From Termitomyces sp. T153 (lineage: Eukaryota > Basidiomycota > Agaricomycetes > Agaricales > Lyophyllaceae): a DNA stretch of 52,175 bases. A program made the position numbers and the translations under genes. Positions 1 to 10,538 of the stretch are shown in pieces. Each line of letters begins with the position of its first letter. The first letter of the stretch is position 1. Under the pieces are notes generated by a model. That model made no database searches. It was given only the letters and a program-made list of their open reading frames with translations, and was not told where the DNA came from. Location: the NCBI GenBank assembly GCA_018296165.2, contig JACKQL020000203.1:1-52175 (forward strand), in the 5' to 3' direction.

Positions 1-735
1 CAGATGTGAGTGCATTGTACTGGCACAGCCTCAATGCATGGACACATTGACAGAATCAATGCCAATATATAAGCCATGTTACAAAAGTATGGGTTCCTGC
101 AAAACATAAATAGCAAGCTATGCAGTGGTCACAACAAATGAAGGCCTCCTGTTGAGATGACCAAACAATAAAGTCCAGAACAGCAAACATTGTGAATGGT
201 GATAAGTGAGCTTGACACATCAGAATTCCTCTCAAAATGCTTCTTTGAAGACATCAGTCGAGATCACTGAAAATTCTAAGATCTAGAATAGATTGAGGTT
301 TTTCACTATGAACAGTGTCTTCATTTTTTGAAGCCACATGACTCTTATTCATTCATGTAATTTGACTTTTCTTCAAGGCAAATGGAGTCTTCATTTTTTG
401 AAGCCACATGTTATATCACTTCACATATGTTCATATATTCTGCTCTTTTGTTTCTTTCACTATCATACAATGAATTATTTCTCCTTTTGGTTGTTTAAAA
501 ACTGATATTATATACAAAAACTCATTATTCTGTTGTATATCAGATATATTCATTCAATCAAATTGAGATGAGATTTAGATGAACTCCTGACGTCTGATCT
601 GCAATGCGTTGAAGCTTGTCTGCTCAGTCAAGAACACGATCTACTAATATTTCTCGTCAATTCCTGTTCCACTGTAAGTTCATCCGAATGTAAAGTATTG
701 TATATATGCAAGTAGTCAAGAAAGACCATAACCAA
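1..735. other. Non-coding AT-rich flank
   Basis: No credible coding region is visible on either strand. The stretch is AT-rich and CpG-poor over its first 500 bases. It lies just downstream of the stop codon of the minus-strand GH16 gene, so its right end probably holds that gene's 3' untranslated region. The only structure I can point to is the 23-base direct repeat listed separately. Confidence 0.6.
318..410. repeat. Pair of 23-bp direct repeats, each a small hairpin
   Basis: The sequence TCTTCATTTTTTGAAGCCAC followed by ATG occurs at about 318-340 and again at 388-410. Each copy contains the inverted arms CTTCA/TGAAG around a short T-run, so each could form a small hairpin. It lies in the 3' flank of the GH16 gene. 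Function is unknown. Confidence 0.6.
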
Positions 736-2414
736 TTAGACGAACAAAAGAGATACTGCCACAATAGTGATCGAAAACAGTAAGGCCAACATACTGTTGG
801 TCTGTACCATCAAACTGATTGCATTTCCTATGGTACTGGTACTGCTTCCTGACGCAGTACTCGCACTTCCTGGCGCCGTACTCACACTTCCTGGCGCCGT
901 ACTCACACTTCCTGGCGCCGTACTCACACTTCCTGGCGCCGTACTCATGCTTCCTGATGCAGTACTCGTGTTTGTGTTTGTGTTTGTGTTTGTGTTTGTG
1001 TTTGTGTTTGTGTTTGTGCTCGTGTTCGTGCTGCCATTGATGTTGTTGGTCCCATCGCTGCTGAACACACGAACAGAAGCAATCTCGAAGTACGCCGTGG
1101 CGTAGTTCGAACCATCACCTAGGACATAATCATTATAGCAAGTGCCATTGCATGTCTGCGCGAAGATCTGGGGATTGCCAGCGAAATCTTTTGATTATAA
1201 CGGGACCGATGAATTAACATTTCGCTCATCCGTACGAGAATCACTTACCACCGCAGAGAGTAATATCGAAGATCAGGTTTTGAGCTTCAAAAAACTGTTC
1301 CACATTGCAACCCGAGGACGGCCAATTGCCAGAGGGAGTACCAAATGTGGATGTGTCAATAGTGTTACCGGAAAGTGATGCGGAAACTTGAGACCGTGAC
1401 ATGAACCATATTCTAGAAAAAGGCGTGCCAGATCATCAGACGAAGAAATAAGGTCAGCAACGAGGCTGGTGACGTACGAAATACCGCTTGCGGCATATTC
1501 AGTCACAAATACACCTCCCCCTGCTGCGGCGAAGCCTTGACCATAGGAAGTTGGAAGCGTGTCGGTCACAATGCACCCTTGATTATCGCTCGCAATAAAT
1601 GAACAATTCGGGTTACCTTCCTTCGAGGTAGAAAGAAGGCTGGGGTTGACAATTGTGCAACCAGTTTCGGTGTGCAGCCCCATCTGATTTTGTGTGACAA
1701 GATTCACTCCTTCCAGGGTATCAATCTCGCTGAACAAGCCCAATCAATATGTGTTGGACAAGGAACCCTGATACTCACCCTCCTATCGGCCAATCGGGTG
1801 CTTGGGACCACCTGAAAATCAGCAGCATATATATAGGATATTTTCCCAGAGAAGAAGATTGAGTACCATGCAGGCCAGACAGAGCACTTTTTGGTACATC
1901 AGCTGACAATTGGTGCTAATGGACATTACAAAGCGACCCACACCGTAGGGAATATGGAATATGTCTGCTACCCAAACACTTCCCAACCCGTACCGTTCAT
2001 TGGTAGTGATGCGGACAGTATTTCGTTTTTGATTGAAGGGTACTTTAGACGTGTTGTCGACTTTGATGATAGCGTGATTGCTAGAAGGATCGACAAAGGC
2101 AAGCTTTGAGGATTGTGCTTCGGAGGCTGACACAAAACTTGAAAAGGTTCAGGCACTCTCGTTGTCCCAAGAATCTACAGATACCTACACCACGTCCCCG
2201 TTGGTCAAGTTGTCGACTATTCGAAGGTCAGTCTGGGCCGTATCTGTCATTTTGACAAATGCTTAGACGTACAGTGGTCAAAAAACGTCCAGTCGTCGAA
2301 AAAAGTCGGACCAGAGTACTCTTTGATAAGGCTGTAGCTGGTTGCAGCAACAGGTGCGATAATCGCGACACCAGCTAGAAGTGTCTCTGCAAGGAAGACT
2401 GTCGAGAGTTTCAT
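736..2414 (-). CDS. GH16 family glucanase-like secreted protein, GPI-anchor type, apparent frameshift
   Basis: Likely a GH16 endo-beta-1,3(4)-glucanase or transglycosylase acting on cell-wall glucans. I read seven exons: 2414-2273, 2216-2189, 2137-1930, 1811-1779, 1729-1478, 1412-1249 and 1187-736. The start at 2414 opens with a hydrophobic signal peptide (MKLSTVFLAETLLAG). The catalytic motif GGEIDTLEG, matching the GH16 E-x-D-x-x-E pattern, is rebuilt across the intron at 1778-1730. The family hallmarks NQMGLHTETGC and NGTCYNDYV are present. After the catalytic domain come TN-rich repeats, STAPGSV repeats and a hydrophobic C-terminus, typical of GPI-anchored wall proteins. Oddity: between PYG (about 1945) and the VW..W segment that family members have there, the frame changes and a few bases seem missing. 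A weak donor at 1921 would restore frame with a poor match. It may be a recent pseudogene or a sequencing error. Predicted length is about 425 residues. Confidence 0.85.
844..1018. repeat. In-gene minisatellite (21-bp units) and hexanucleotide array
   Basis: Six 21-bp units based on CTTCCTGGCGCCGTACTCAC run from about 844 to 967; the first and last units are variants. They encode the STAPGSV heptad of the GH16 tail. A GTGTTT hexanucleotide array follows to about 1018 and encodes alternating Thr-Asn. Both have periods divisible by three, so copy-number change alters linker length without breaking the frame. Confidence 0.9.
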
Positions 2415-2624
2415 TGAAGAGAGGATGTGAAGGAGGGTGGTAAGAAACAAGAACAATGATTACTGCGTGTCGTCAAAATCTATTCTGGAAAAAAGGGATA
2501 AGAATAGATTCGACATTTGAAATACAGTCATCTACTGCCAGTCATCGCCTCGAGAAGAACATCAGTCAATTGTGTCATTGGATCTTGTTTGTCATCGTTA
2601 AAGAAGATAGAGAAGTCGAAGGTA

Positions 2625-3600
2625 CAAAAGTACGGGACAATAGTTTCCACCAGTCATGCATATGTATCTCGTAGCAAACACGGTGTATCTAGAGGAGATT
2701 GATTGTCAGAAGAAGGGATTTCATTTGCACAACGTGACTCTTCACAAGTCAAGACAAAATGAATCGCACGTCCAGATAAGAAGTAAGAATACACACCTTT
2801 ATCAGATCGTCGAATAACCTTGAGAAAAACTTTCCTCAGCTCCGTTGAGCTTTCTCCAGGCCAACAAGTCTCCACTAAGCCCCTACACGTTCGTTGCCTC
2901 CAGTGCATTTTCGTATTCACTAGTTTGTTTGTGAAGCAGCTGGTACTTCTCTCGGTGACGTCTGGTGCAGTATGTGACGTCCGCGAATAGTACATGAGCG
3001 TAAGTCACAGCGCACCGCGCATATATGCGCCTATTTGTTGGGCTAATCGGATTTATTCGCTATGGGCATGAATTTCGATGGAAACATGCACATGTGTGGG
3101 TTTCATCGATACCTGAGGGGCCTGACCGGTATGGCTGCTGAAAGCTAGCATTGAGACTCGAGATCTGAGAGACAAAACGAAGAAACGTACATGCAGATCT
3201 AGTCTTCCTACAAACACATCAACGTCTGCCTCGAGAACATCCCGCCCAACCCCTTGTAGAGTTGTGTGTTGTCTGCGGTATTCCCCGACTCATTTGTGTT
3301 CACGGATATTGGGCTCGTTGTTGCACTACGCGTGACAATTTGGGGGGAGGGGGGGGGGAACACGTTAGCATGACTGGGCTTTGCAGCTGGAGTTAGATTG
3401 CAATTTTCTATCAGGATCGATGCACGATGCGGTATTGACGTATATCGAAAGCGGCAAAGGAACATACTATCACATGAGACGATGTGTACAGAGCCGCAAT
3501 GAAGTGGTTGTGGGCGACTAACGTGTTCCTGCAAGCGAAAGAAAGTTGTCAAGGGGAAGAGCTTCTAGGCCAAATTGAAAGTAACTTCGACCATAATTTT
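2625..3600 (-). repeat. Left arm of a diverged ~1 kb inverted repeat
   Basis: Read on the minus strand, this block matches 11,730-12,815 on the plus strand through many shared runs. Examples are AGAAGCTCTTCC, ACTTTCTTTCGC, GTACTATTCGCGGACGTCA, TCTGATAAAGGTGTGTATTC and GCAAATGAAATC. Both copies keep CpG and share a C/G homopolymer at the same place. No shared, conserved reading frame is evident, so I treat it as a duplicated non-coding or unrecognised unit. It covers most of the upstream region of the GH16 gene, so that gene's promoter may lie partly inside a repeat. Confidence 0.75.
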
Positions 3601-3609
3601 TTATATCAA

Positions 3610-4036
3610 GATTTCAAGGTCGATGATAATCTCTAGCACAGATGTGACCCCTCCTCCCCCTCGATGGAGAAGGATTCAGTAGGACACCGCAGTTTGCAAC
3701 CGAGCTTCACGTGACAATGCCATGCTAGGGGTCATTGCGACTTTCTTTGACTTGATTGAGTCACAGATATTCAGTGAGGCGTCTATATCGCAAACCTTCT
3801 TGACTTATTCCTGCTCTCGTCAGGATTCTTTCCTATCTGAACCCACTGAGTCCATTCAATTTCCGGCATCGCTACTAGTCACTTCGTCAGGGGCTCTAAT
3901 TGGGTTGTGCGACGTATCTTGTAATTTCATTGTGTTGATCTCGTGTGTGGTGATCCAACCAACAATTTCAATAAAAGGTATCCGTTTTTAGTCTAAAATC
4001 GCCGACACTCCTTACAGATCATCAATTACAATTAGC
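3610..4036 (+). promoter_or_regulatory. Upstream region of the decayed FunK1 copy
   Basis: From about 3780 to 4036 this matches the upstream region of the intact FunK1 gene (24,910-24,600 read on the minus strand). Shared runs include ATTCAATTTCCGG, CTACTAGTCACTT, TATCTTGTAAT and CAATAAAAGGT, in the same order. The duplication therefore included the promoter, which makes a retrocopy unlikely. The short ORF at 3722-3991 falls in this stretch and is not considered a gene. Confidence 0.7.
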
Positions 4037-6196
4037 ATGCTACATACGAAGACGGAAAAAATCAAAGCTAACATGGACAGGGATATCAGCAATACTCTCC
4101 ACACTGTCGAAACCGAGACATTCGTAGAACAGATAATGCCTGCAATACCTACAATAAACAAGAGCCTTCAAGTATTAACCCAGGATGGTAAATACAATGA
4201 CACTCGCTGCGCAGGATTTCTGGTAGAACCCCCTTCAAGTGAGAAACCACTGTGCAAGTCCTTTGCAGTCATTTCAAATGCAATTGTTAGCACTATGTTG
4301 GAAGAGAAAATTTGTACCAAAATCATTTACGTAGACTCCCAAAGTTCTTTCCCGAGGTCTCTTGAAGATGATGTGGCACCAAGGCGCCCTGATGGCACAG
4401 GGACTCATTCTGACACTGCTTTCGTAGCATTAGAGAATGAGATAAAGGCTCAGGATGCAATATTGTCTCAGACGCATAGTGGTGCTAAGAAGAACAAAGA
4501 GGCTCTGAAAAGATACACAAGAGAAAAGGAGCATCTTGTAAGCACTTTTATCATCTAACAACACATACCTTGCTGACTTATGCTCAGCTTAGATTGTATC
4601 AGATTCGGTGGATGTGTATCCATGTCATGTATGAGATCAAAGTCAAGAAAACAGAAGTGGAGCGTTATAGAGCTGTAAAGCAGCTTGGGGCCTATATGCA
4701 TCAGGCCTTGATTAAACAACTGGACCGGCACGTTGTATTGGGTTTCATTCTTCTATTTGATGAGCTCACGCTAGTGTTGTATGATCAATCTGGAGTTACA
4801 ATGACAAGTACACCAATCAACATCCACTGAGTAATTCATCTTTTATTGATCACCTAGTCCCTTCCATTGATGATATGTAGGAACCAGAAAGATTCATTTG
4901 AATTATGACTGGTTTCTCAAGTATGACTCCCGCACAACATTGCCCGATTTCGAACAATACCCAGGCATCTTATACTATCACTGACGACTTTGAGAGCATT
5001 GATGGAATATGTTGTGATGATATCCATTGGGTCATCGATATCAAACAGGGTGGCAAGGTAGAAAAATACGTCACTGTGACCATCATCTCTGCAATATGTC
5101 CAGCAGCGGAGATCTGCAGCTGCTCTACTGTTGTATACAAAGTCGTCAAATTTGATGAGAAAGACAACCCTCAACAAGTCAAATCATATTACAATCTTTA
5201 CTGGATCATTTGCTGATGATATTTTGTTAGATTTATTCACTCAAGCATTATTGGAGGCCTGTTTGCACAAATGACTCGAAGCTATTCCCGAGCTTATACC
5301 CATCTATCAAGGTTGATGGCCAGGTTGACAGTACATTTGAGTTGATCGGCGGTGGTTGGGTAGCTCAACGTTACAAGTGCCCCAGAACCGAGACAGATGC
5401 TGATACTGAACTTCGCGCAGATAGCCATGATATACCTGAGGATACACCTATTCCTCATGACGACTTGGAGGATGTGCCTCTGTATTGTCATCATGTCAAT
5501 ATCCTCATGCCCATGGGCTTGGAAATCAAAGCATTTTGCTGTTTACTGGAGCTTGTGCTATGCTTTCAGGACTTTATCAGAGGTGTGGTCATGTCTTGCT
5601 CTTCAGTATTTGTGCTGATGATTGCTTCTGATGATAGATGGTCCTGATAAACTTATCCTACACTGCAATATCCACACTGTCCACACTGGAAACCTCTTGA
5701 TCTTTCAAGGTCAGGAAACTTTTGCTGTGGGCTGCCTGATGGATTATGATCATGCCAAAAAGGGAAGAGGGAAGAAACCTAGATCTTCTGAAATAGTCAA
5801 CCTCAACATGAAAGGCAAGAATGCCCAATCCTCCCTTCTGGAAAACTTGGAAAGGGAAGCAGTTATTGATGTTCTTGACAGACCCTTGAAATGTCTCAAC
5901 AGATCTAGTGATGCTGCTAACTATATAGAAAGTGTTGCTAAATTTACTCTGTTAGTCAGCAATAATGCTTCAGAGAATTCTCTTTGTGTAACTGATCTAG
6001 GATGGAACCAGAATGTAAGGTTGTCTTCATTCAATTGTTTGTCTACTTGTGACCCCTCAATGCAGGATAAAATTTATGATTGGCCCAATTTTTCTGACTG
6101 TAAGCCTCACCCAGGCAAATGCACAGCAAGTCTATATTCTCTTTGGTGTTTAGAATGGTAATTAATCCTTCCAACAGCCAACCCTGTAATTGTAGT

Positions 6197-6560
6197 GCAT
6201 CATACTGTGTAATTACAGTAAAAATGTAATGCAATATCCTCTGTAACTTAAATCAAGTACTGCATGGAAGTAATGCATGACACTGATGCATCACCAATGC
6301 ATTAGAAATGAATGAAAAATACATTACATGGGGATCAAACCAAGATCATCATGCATAGAAATTTTCAACAAGTAACACTAATGACCATTAGACCAAACAG
6401 TCATAGCAAAAGAATTGGGGTGGGGTGTATTATCTAAGGGGACTTGCTCCCCTTTAATAGGTATCACTGTTTTGAAGCCTTAGCCAATCTAATGCTAACA
6501 CTAACAAACTAACCAACCAACAAAAAACCTAACTGAACCATCATTGGCTAACAGTGCAAG
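6197..6560 (-). repeat. tRNA-derived SINE-like element, copy 1
   Basis: On the minus strand this has a tRNA-like internal promoter: A-box-like TGGTCTAATGGTCA (6395-6382) and B-box-like GGTTTGATCCC (6341-6331), about 40 bases apart as in a tRNA gene. Its head AAAGGGGAGCAAGTCCCCTT also appears, diverged, in the copy near 10,180. The 3' tail (6310-6197) is rich in AATGCATTA motifs and is an inverted match to the tail of copy 2. It is inserted in the FunK1 pseudogene. The assignment rests on box motifs and spacing. Confidence 0.6.
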
Positions 6561-6599
6561 CCATAGACAGCTTGCTCAACACTACACATATACATGATG

Positions 6600-6826
6600 T
6601 TAATGTAACTTCATTGTCATTGTGGTTTACTGGTTATGTTGTTTCTTATAGTATGTGTGTATCCACTCTAGAGGTTGTTGGTTCAATTCTGTGGCAAGGC
6701 ATTTTTTTTCTGTTTCTAATGCATCACTGATGCATTGGTGTCATGCAGTACTTCCATACAGTACTTAATTTAAGTTACAAAGGATATTGCATTACATTTT
6801 TACTGTAATTGCACAGAATGATGCAT
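6600..6826 (+). repeat. tRNA-derived SINE-like element, copy 2 (inverted to copy 1)
   Basis: Plus-strand A-box-like TGGTTTACTGG (6623-6633) and B-box-like GGTTCAATTC (6680-6689) precede a tail at 6710-6826. This tail is the reverse complement of 6197-6310 with few mismatches. The two copies therefore sit head to head and form a foldback of about 115-bp arms, which alone could be mistaken for a MITE. Confidence 0.6.
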
Positions 6827-7659
6827 TAAAATGACAGGATCAGGTGCTTGCAAAGGGTATTATTCCTGACATGAGTGCAGAAGTGATTGCAAAACATTTT
6901 CTCTTTCCTTTGTACATGTTGAACATATTTTGTACATGAGGCAATTTACAATGTCAAAGCTTATCCTGTCATGACAGGGAATGTTATATCATCCTGTCAG
7001 TATCAGGTGAAGAGTTGGACAGGGATACTCTAACATTTAATAGATGGCTCAAAAACACCATTGTTCATCTATTTGAGGGCAACCCCAAAGTTGTGAAAAG
7101 GACAAAGATGAACTTGGTACTGAATTAGGATCTGACAAATGTGTTTGAAGACAAAGTTGTCTCACATTTTCACTCTTACTCAAACCTCTAAAAGTCTGTG
7201 TGTGCAAATGGTGGGCCACCCTCATTCTTGGTTACAAATGCCATGAGGAAGAATATCACAATATTCATAATCACATAAATTATATTCTACAACATGATTT
7301 GTTACACTGTTGCTGAAGATAACAAGGCCATGCAAGCCACAATCAACAACAGGAAAAATACAAAGAAAAATGTCAGGCTACCTTTAGACATCAATGCTTA
7401 GGTGATCATCCCTGTCTCCCCTTCACTCAACTTCTTGAGTTTGCCTCGGCACTTGATGACCATGCTACTATGCCACATCTTGTTGTCCAAGGATGAGCTG
7501 GACTCTCCTTCAGCTGCTTTCTTACAGTGATTGTATGCTCAAAAGAAGCTGAAAGTGGACAATTTAGCATATTGTTGTCATATGTAAAATTTCAGATGTT
7601 GATAATATCAGAGCTATTGTATTGGGTCCTTATGCAATGAGGTGTAAGATAGTTAATTA

Positions 7660-8784
7660 CAGTGGCTCAAAAAACTGTCCCAATGGTTTATACTTTTTGA
7701 AAGATGACATTGGAATGAAGGATTGGAAGTATTTTAAAATTCTGGTTAAATCATGTAAAATATTATGGCATCATGGCTAAAAATTGCATTCTAGTTTATG
7801 TAATTTAAATCAAAACTGATGGAGTAATAGCCATTTTGAAATATTCACTCATTGGAACAGTTTTTTGAGCATCTCTAATTTTGGTATTTAGTACTTTGTA
7901 TGTCCTCCATTTGCCTTGATAACTGCTTGAATCTTTCTAGGCATGCTTTCTATCAGTCTTTGGCATATCTCTGCTGGTATTCCATCCCACTCCTTTGCAA
8001 CCCTCTCCCACAATTCATGCACACTATGAGGAAGTGTTTCATACTGCCTAAGCTGCTCCTTGAGGTACTCCCAGAGGTGTTCAATAGGGTTTCTCCCACT
8101 TGAGATTTGTCAAGCAATAGCCTGTTTATCACATGGAGTAAGCTTAGCTGCACAGCCTTCAGGATTCTCTAAAACAAACAAGAACCAAAGGGGCTTTTTA
8201 ATGCATTCTAGAAGAGGCTCCTTTACATAATTGGAGTCCAGATGTTTATGATGAAAATAGGTTTTGTAAAACCTCCTTATGTTTTCCTTGTCCACTTCCA
8301 ACTCTCTACTAATCCTCTCAATAGCAGACTTCCCTAGACCAGTTTCAGCCCCAATCTGATGCAGAGAATACCCTTGAGCAAAGAGAGAAGCAACAGTAGA
8401 GCATTGTGTAGGAGAAGTAGCTTTCATGATGGTGGTTGAAGGTCAAGGTGTGGTTCAACCAACTTGAACCACTCCTAAATATAACCAAACATGGTCACAT
8501 GACTCTGTTGATATTCCTACATGTGACTGACTCTTTATTTCTGACTAAAATAGGGATAAACTTGCAAAGTTGATGGTGCTCAAAAAACTGTCCCAATGAG
8601 TGAATATTTTAAAATGGCCATTACTCCATCAGTTTTGCTTGAAATTACATAAACTAAAGTGCAATTTGTAGCCACATTGCCATAGTGTTTTATAATTCAA
8701 CAAGAATTTTGTATACTTTCAATCCTCCATGCCAATGTCATCTTTTGAAAAGTATAAAAAATTGGGACAGTTTTTGAGCCACTG
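7660..8784 (-). mobile_element. Internally deleted Tc1/mariner element
   Basis: It is bounded by TA dinucleotides (7658-7659 and 8785-8786) and by inverted repeats starting CAGTGGCTCAAAAA. The terminal repeats extend about 220 bases inward, long for this group. The interior holds the two ends of a Tc1 transposase on the minus strand but not the DDE core. The insertion sits in the 3' flank of the FunK1 pseudogene. The same family occurs at 25,932-26,706. Confidence 0.9.
7888..8427 (-). pseudogene. Tc1 transposase, N-terminal HTH joined to C-terminus
   Basis: Translation from 8427 gives a helix-turn-helix region (STVASLFAQGYSLHQIGAET, then GLGKSAIERIS) and LTPCDKQAIA. After an in-frame TGA the frame continues directly into NPIEHLWEYLKEQLRQYE and IESMPRKIQAVIKANGGHTK, which is the C-terminal end of a Tc1 transposase. 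The central part with the first two catalytic aspartates is absent, so this copy cannot self-mobilise. Confidence 0.85.
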
Positions 8785-8786
8785 TA

Positions 8787-10084
8787 AATGTAACTCAGCA
8801 TTTTGAATTTGCATATTACCCTTGCTCCTACTGCATCATGTCCAATGCCAAGTCACATCTGAAATATTGACATGGACCAAATGTTCAACTCAACCATTAC
8901 ATCTGCAGCACCTGTGGCAATGAAAAAAACTCAGTGTAATCAAGGTGTGATATACTTACATTGGATAGATGCCTAGAATTTGGAGTAGATATCATTGAAT
9001 GTTCTTCCCAAGCCTGGTAGCATCAAATATAATACTGATAGGAACTGGTGCAAAGCCACTGAATTTATTTACATTCATTTTCATACATACCATGTCAACA
9101 TACACCCCATCCATTGAACAGCCTACTAAGCCTTAGATAAACAACTTTGATAAAACAGTGTCAAATTTTGCAAAATTCCTTGATAGTTTAACAACCAACT
9201 GAAGCTGAACAAGATTGCCTAACTTTGCTAAACCCAGCATCACAATTCCAAAAGGAACTGTGGGTCAGATCATTGAGACAAATAGTAAATCAGCATCTAC
9301 CAGAACCATTGTATGCCATGATCATCTGACTACACTTGTTTTGCTTACCATCATATTAACTAGAACATATACAAAGTCATTTTTGAGGACTTTTGGCCCT
9401 CATTCTGGATTTCTGAATCCTTGCTTGAAGAAACATAGAAGATGGGTGTCATCAGTACATGGCATTCTTTCTGCATGATGGCCAAGACATTTACTTATGC
9501 ATTTTCAAGTCTTATAAAAGTCTGAATTGATCATTGATGTCTGTACTTTGATGCTGGTTTGCTGCTTTCCAAAGAAATGGGATACTTGTGTCATAAATAC
9601 TTATGCAGCATAGTTTGTAATAGTCATTTATACAAAGGCTCCTACTCCAGATTGTTCAAATGGATCAGTGCTATAATGGGGCAAAATGTGAAAACCCACA
9701 GAATGGCAGCTTCAGGTATCAGCCATTTCCACTGAAGGTGATAAGTCTGTGGATTAGCAATGAACAATATTGCACAATTGAGCCAGTAACAACAGAGAAT
9801 GTAAGAATGATCCAGCTTCAACTTATCTTGCTGAAGATGACATTCTGTCAATGAGCTGATCAGTAATGCATTCAGGATGATGATGCATTGGATACCTAAT
9901 AAAAATGCACATGGAGAGAATTGGAAAGAAGATGCTAACAACACAGAGGAAGTGCAACCAACAAGCAGGTGTATACATAACATAACAGAGGTTCTACAAT
10001 AACTATCAAACTAACATAGACAATCAACATATTATGACTCATACATCCCCTGGGAAAGACCTGTCTACTGCTCCCACAGGTTAG
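8787..10084. other. Unidentified CpG-poor sequence
   Basis: Short ORFs (for example 9215-9478 plus and 9642-9983 minus) have no recognisable domain. A minus-strand reading around 9040-9130 (MDGVYVDMVCMKMNVNKFSG) looks protein-like but is flanked by stops. I consider the region a decayed repeat of unknown type and call no gene. Confidence 0.4.
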
Positions 10085-10535
10085 CTAGTTAGGTGGTTAG
10101 GGTTGTGAAGGTTAGCAGCTGGTTTTTTCAAGTTGTTATTGGTTTGGATTATGTTTGGTTAAGGTTTATCTTTCAAAGGGGAGCTTACTCCCTTTACTCA
10201 ATGTGTGCTTTGCTTTTTGGTGTAACAAGTGCATGGTATAACTGTGAATGTTGTTACATTAACTATCATGCTATGCAAGGATGCTGGCTCAATCCCAGGT
10301 CACTGTGCTTATTTTTAATGCAATGCCATTAATGCATTACTTTTGTGCCAGGCAACCATGCATCACACTTTATTGACATTATGTGTAATGCATTACAACT
10401 GAAAAAATGTATTATGTACCATGTCTAATTAGACACAGTAATGCATTACTTTGACTGCATGGGCTGTACTGCTATGTAGAACATCCATGAGAGAAAGATG
10501 CATTATATACCATGTGTAATGAGACAGGATAATGC
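10085..10535 (+). repeat. tRNA-derived SINE-like element, copy 3 with AATGCATTA-rich tail
   Basis: The head AAAGGGGAGCTTACTCCCTT (10,177-10,196), A-box-like TGGTATAACTG (about 10,234) and B-box-like GGCTCAATCCC (10,286-10,296) lie in the same order and spacing as in copy 1. The tail to 10,535 repeats TAATGCATTA-type motifs. CpG content rises sharply right after its end, where the copia remnant starts. Confidence 0.55.
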
Positions 10536-10538
10536 ATA

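Larger units (their letters stand above)
4037..7560 (+). pseudogene. Decayed FunK1-type protein kinase copy
   Basis: A degenerate duplicate of the FunK1 gene at 21,602-24,657. Matching blocks follow the same exon order: 4037-4540 (TLHTVETETFVEQIMP, LTQDGKYN), 4583-4830 (LFDELTLVLYDQSGVT), 4880-5180 (MTGFSSMTPAQ, VVKFDEKDNPQQ), 5225-5590 (HHVNILMPMG), 5640-6080 (LMDYDHAKK) and, after an insertion, 6850-7560 (MSAEVIAK..F). Damage: the HRD catalytic triplet reads HCN, a codon block is missing near 4940, several stops and frameshifts are present, and two SINE-like repeats interrupt it at 6.2-6.8 kb. Relative to the intact gene most changes are CG to TG or CA. Homology continues past the stop codon to about 7655, where a Tc1 element begins. 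It cannot encode an active kinase. Confidence 0.9.

Noticed and set aside
767..1105. Plus-strand ORFs made of FVFVFV and LTLPGAV repeats
   Set aside because: They are antisense shadows of the in-frame minisatellites in the GH16 tail; the minus-strand frame continues a recognisable GH16 protein.
4917..5177. Minus-strand ORFs over the FunK1 pseudogene
   Set aside because: They are shadows of the plus-strand exon that aligns with the intact kinase.
6197..6826. Single MITE with ~115-bp terminal inverted repeats
   Set aside because: Internal A/B-box motifs in both halves and a free-standing third copy at 10.1-10.5 kb fit two SINE-like copies better, though a MITE is not fully excluded.
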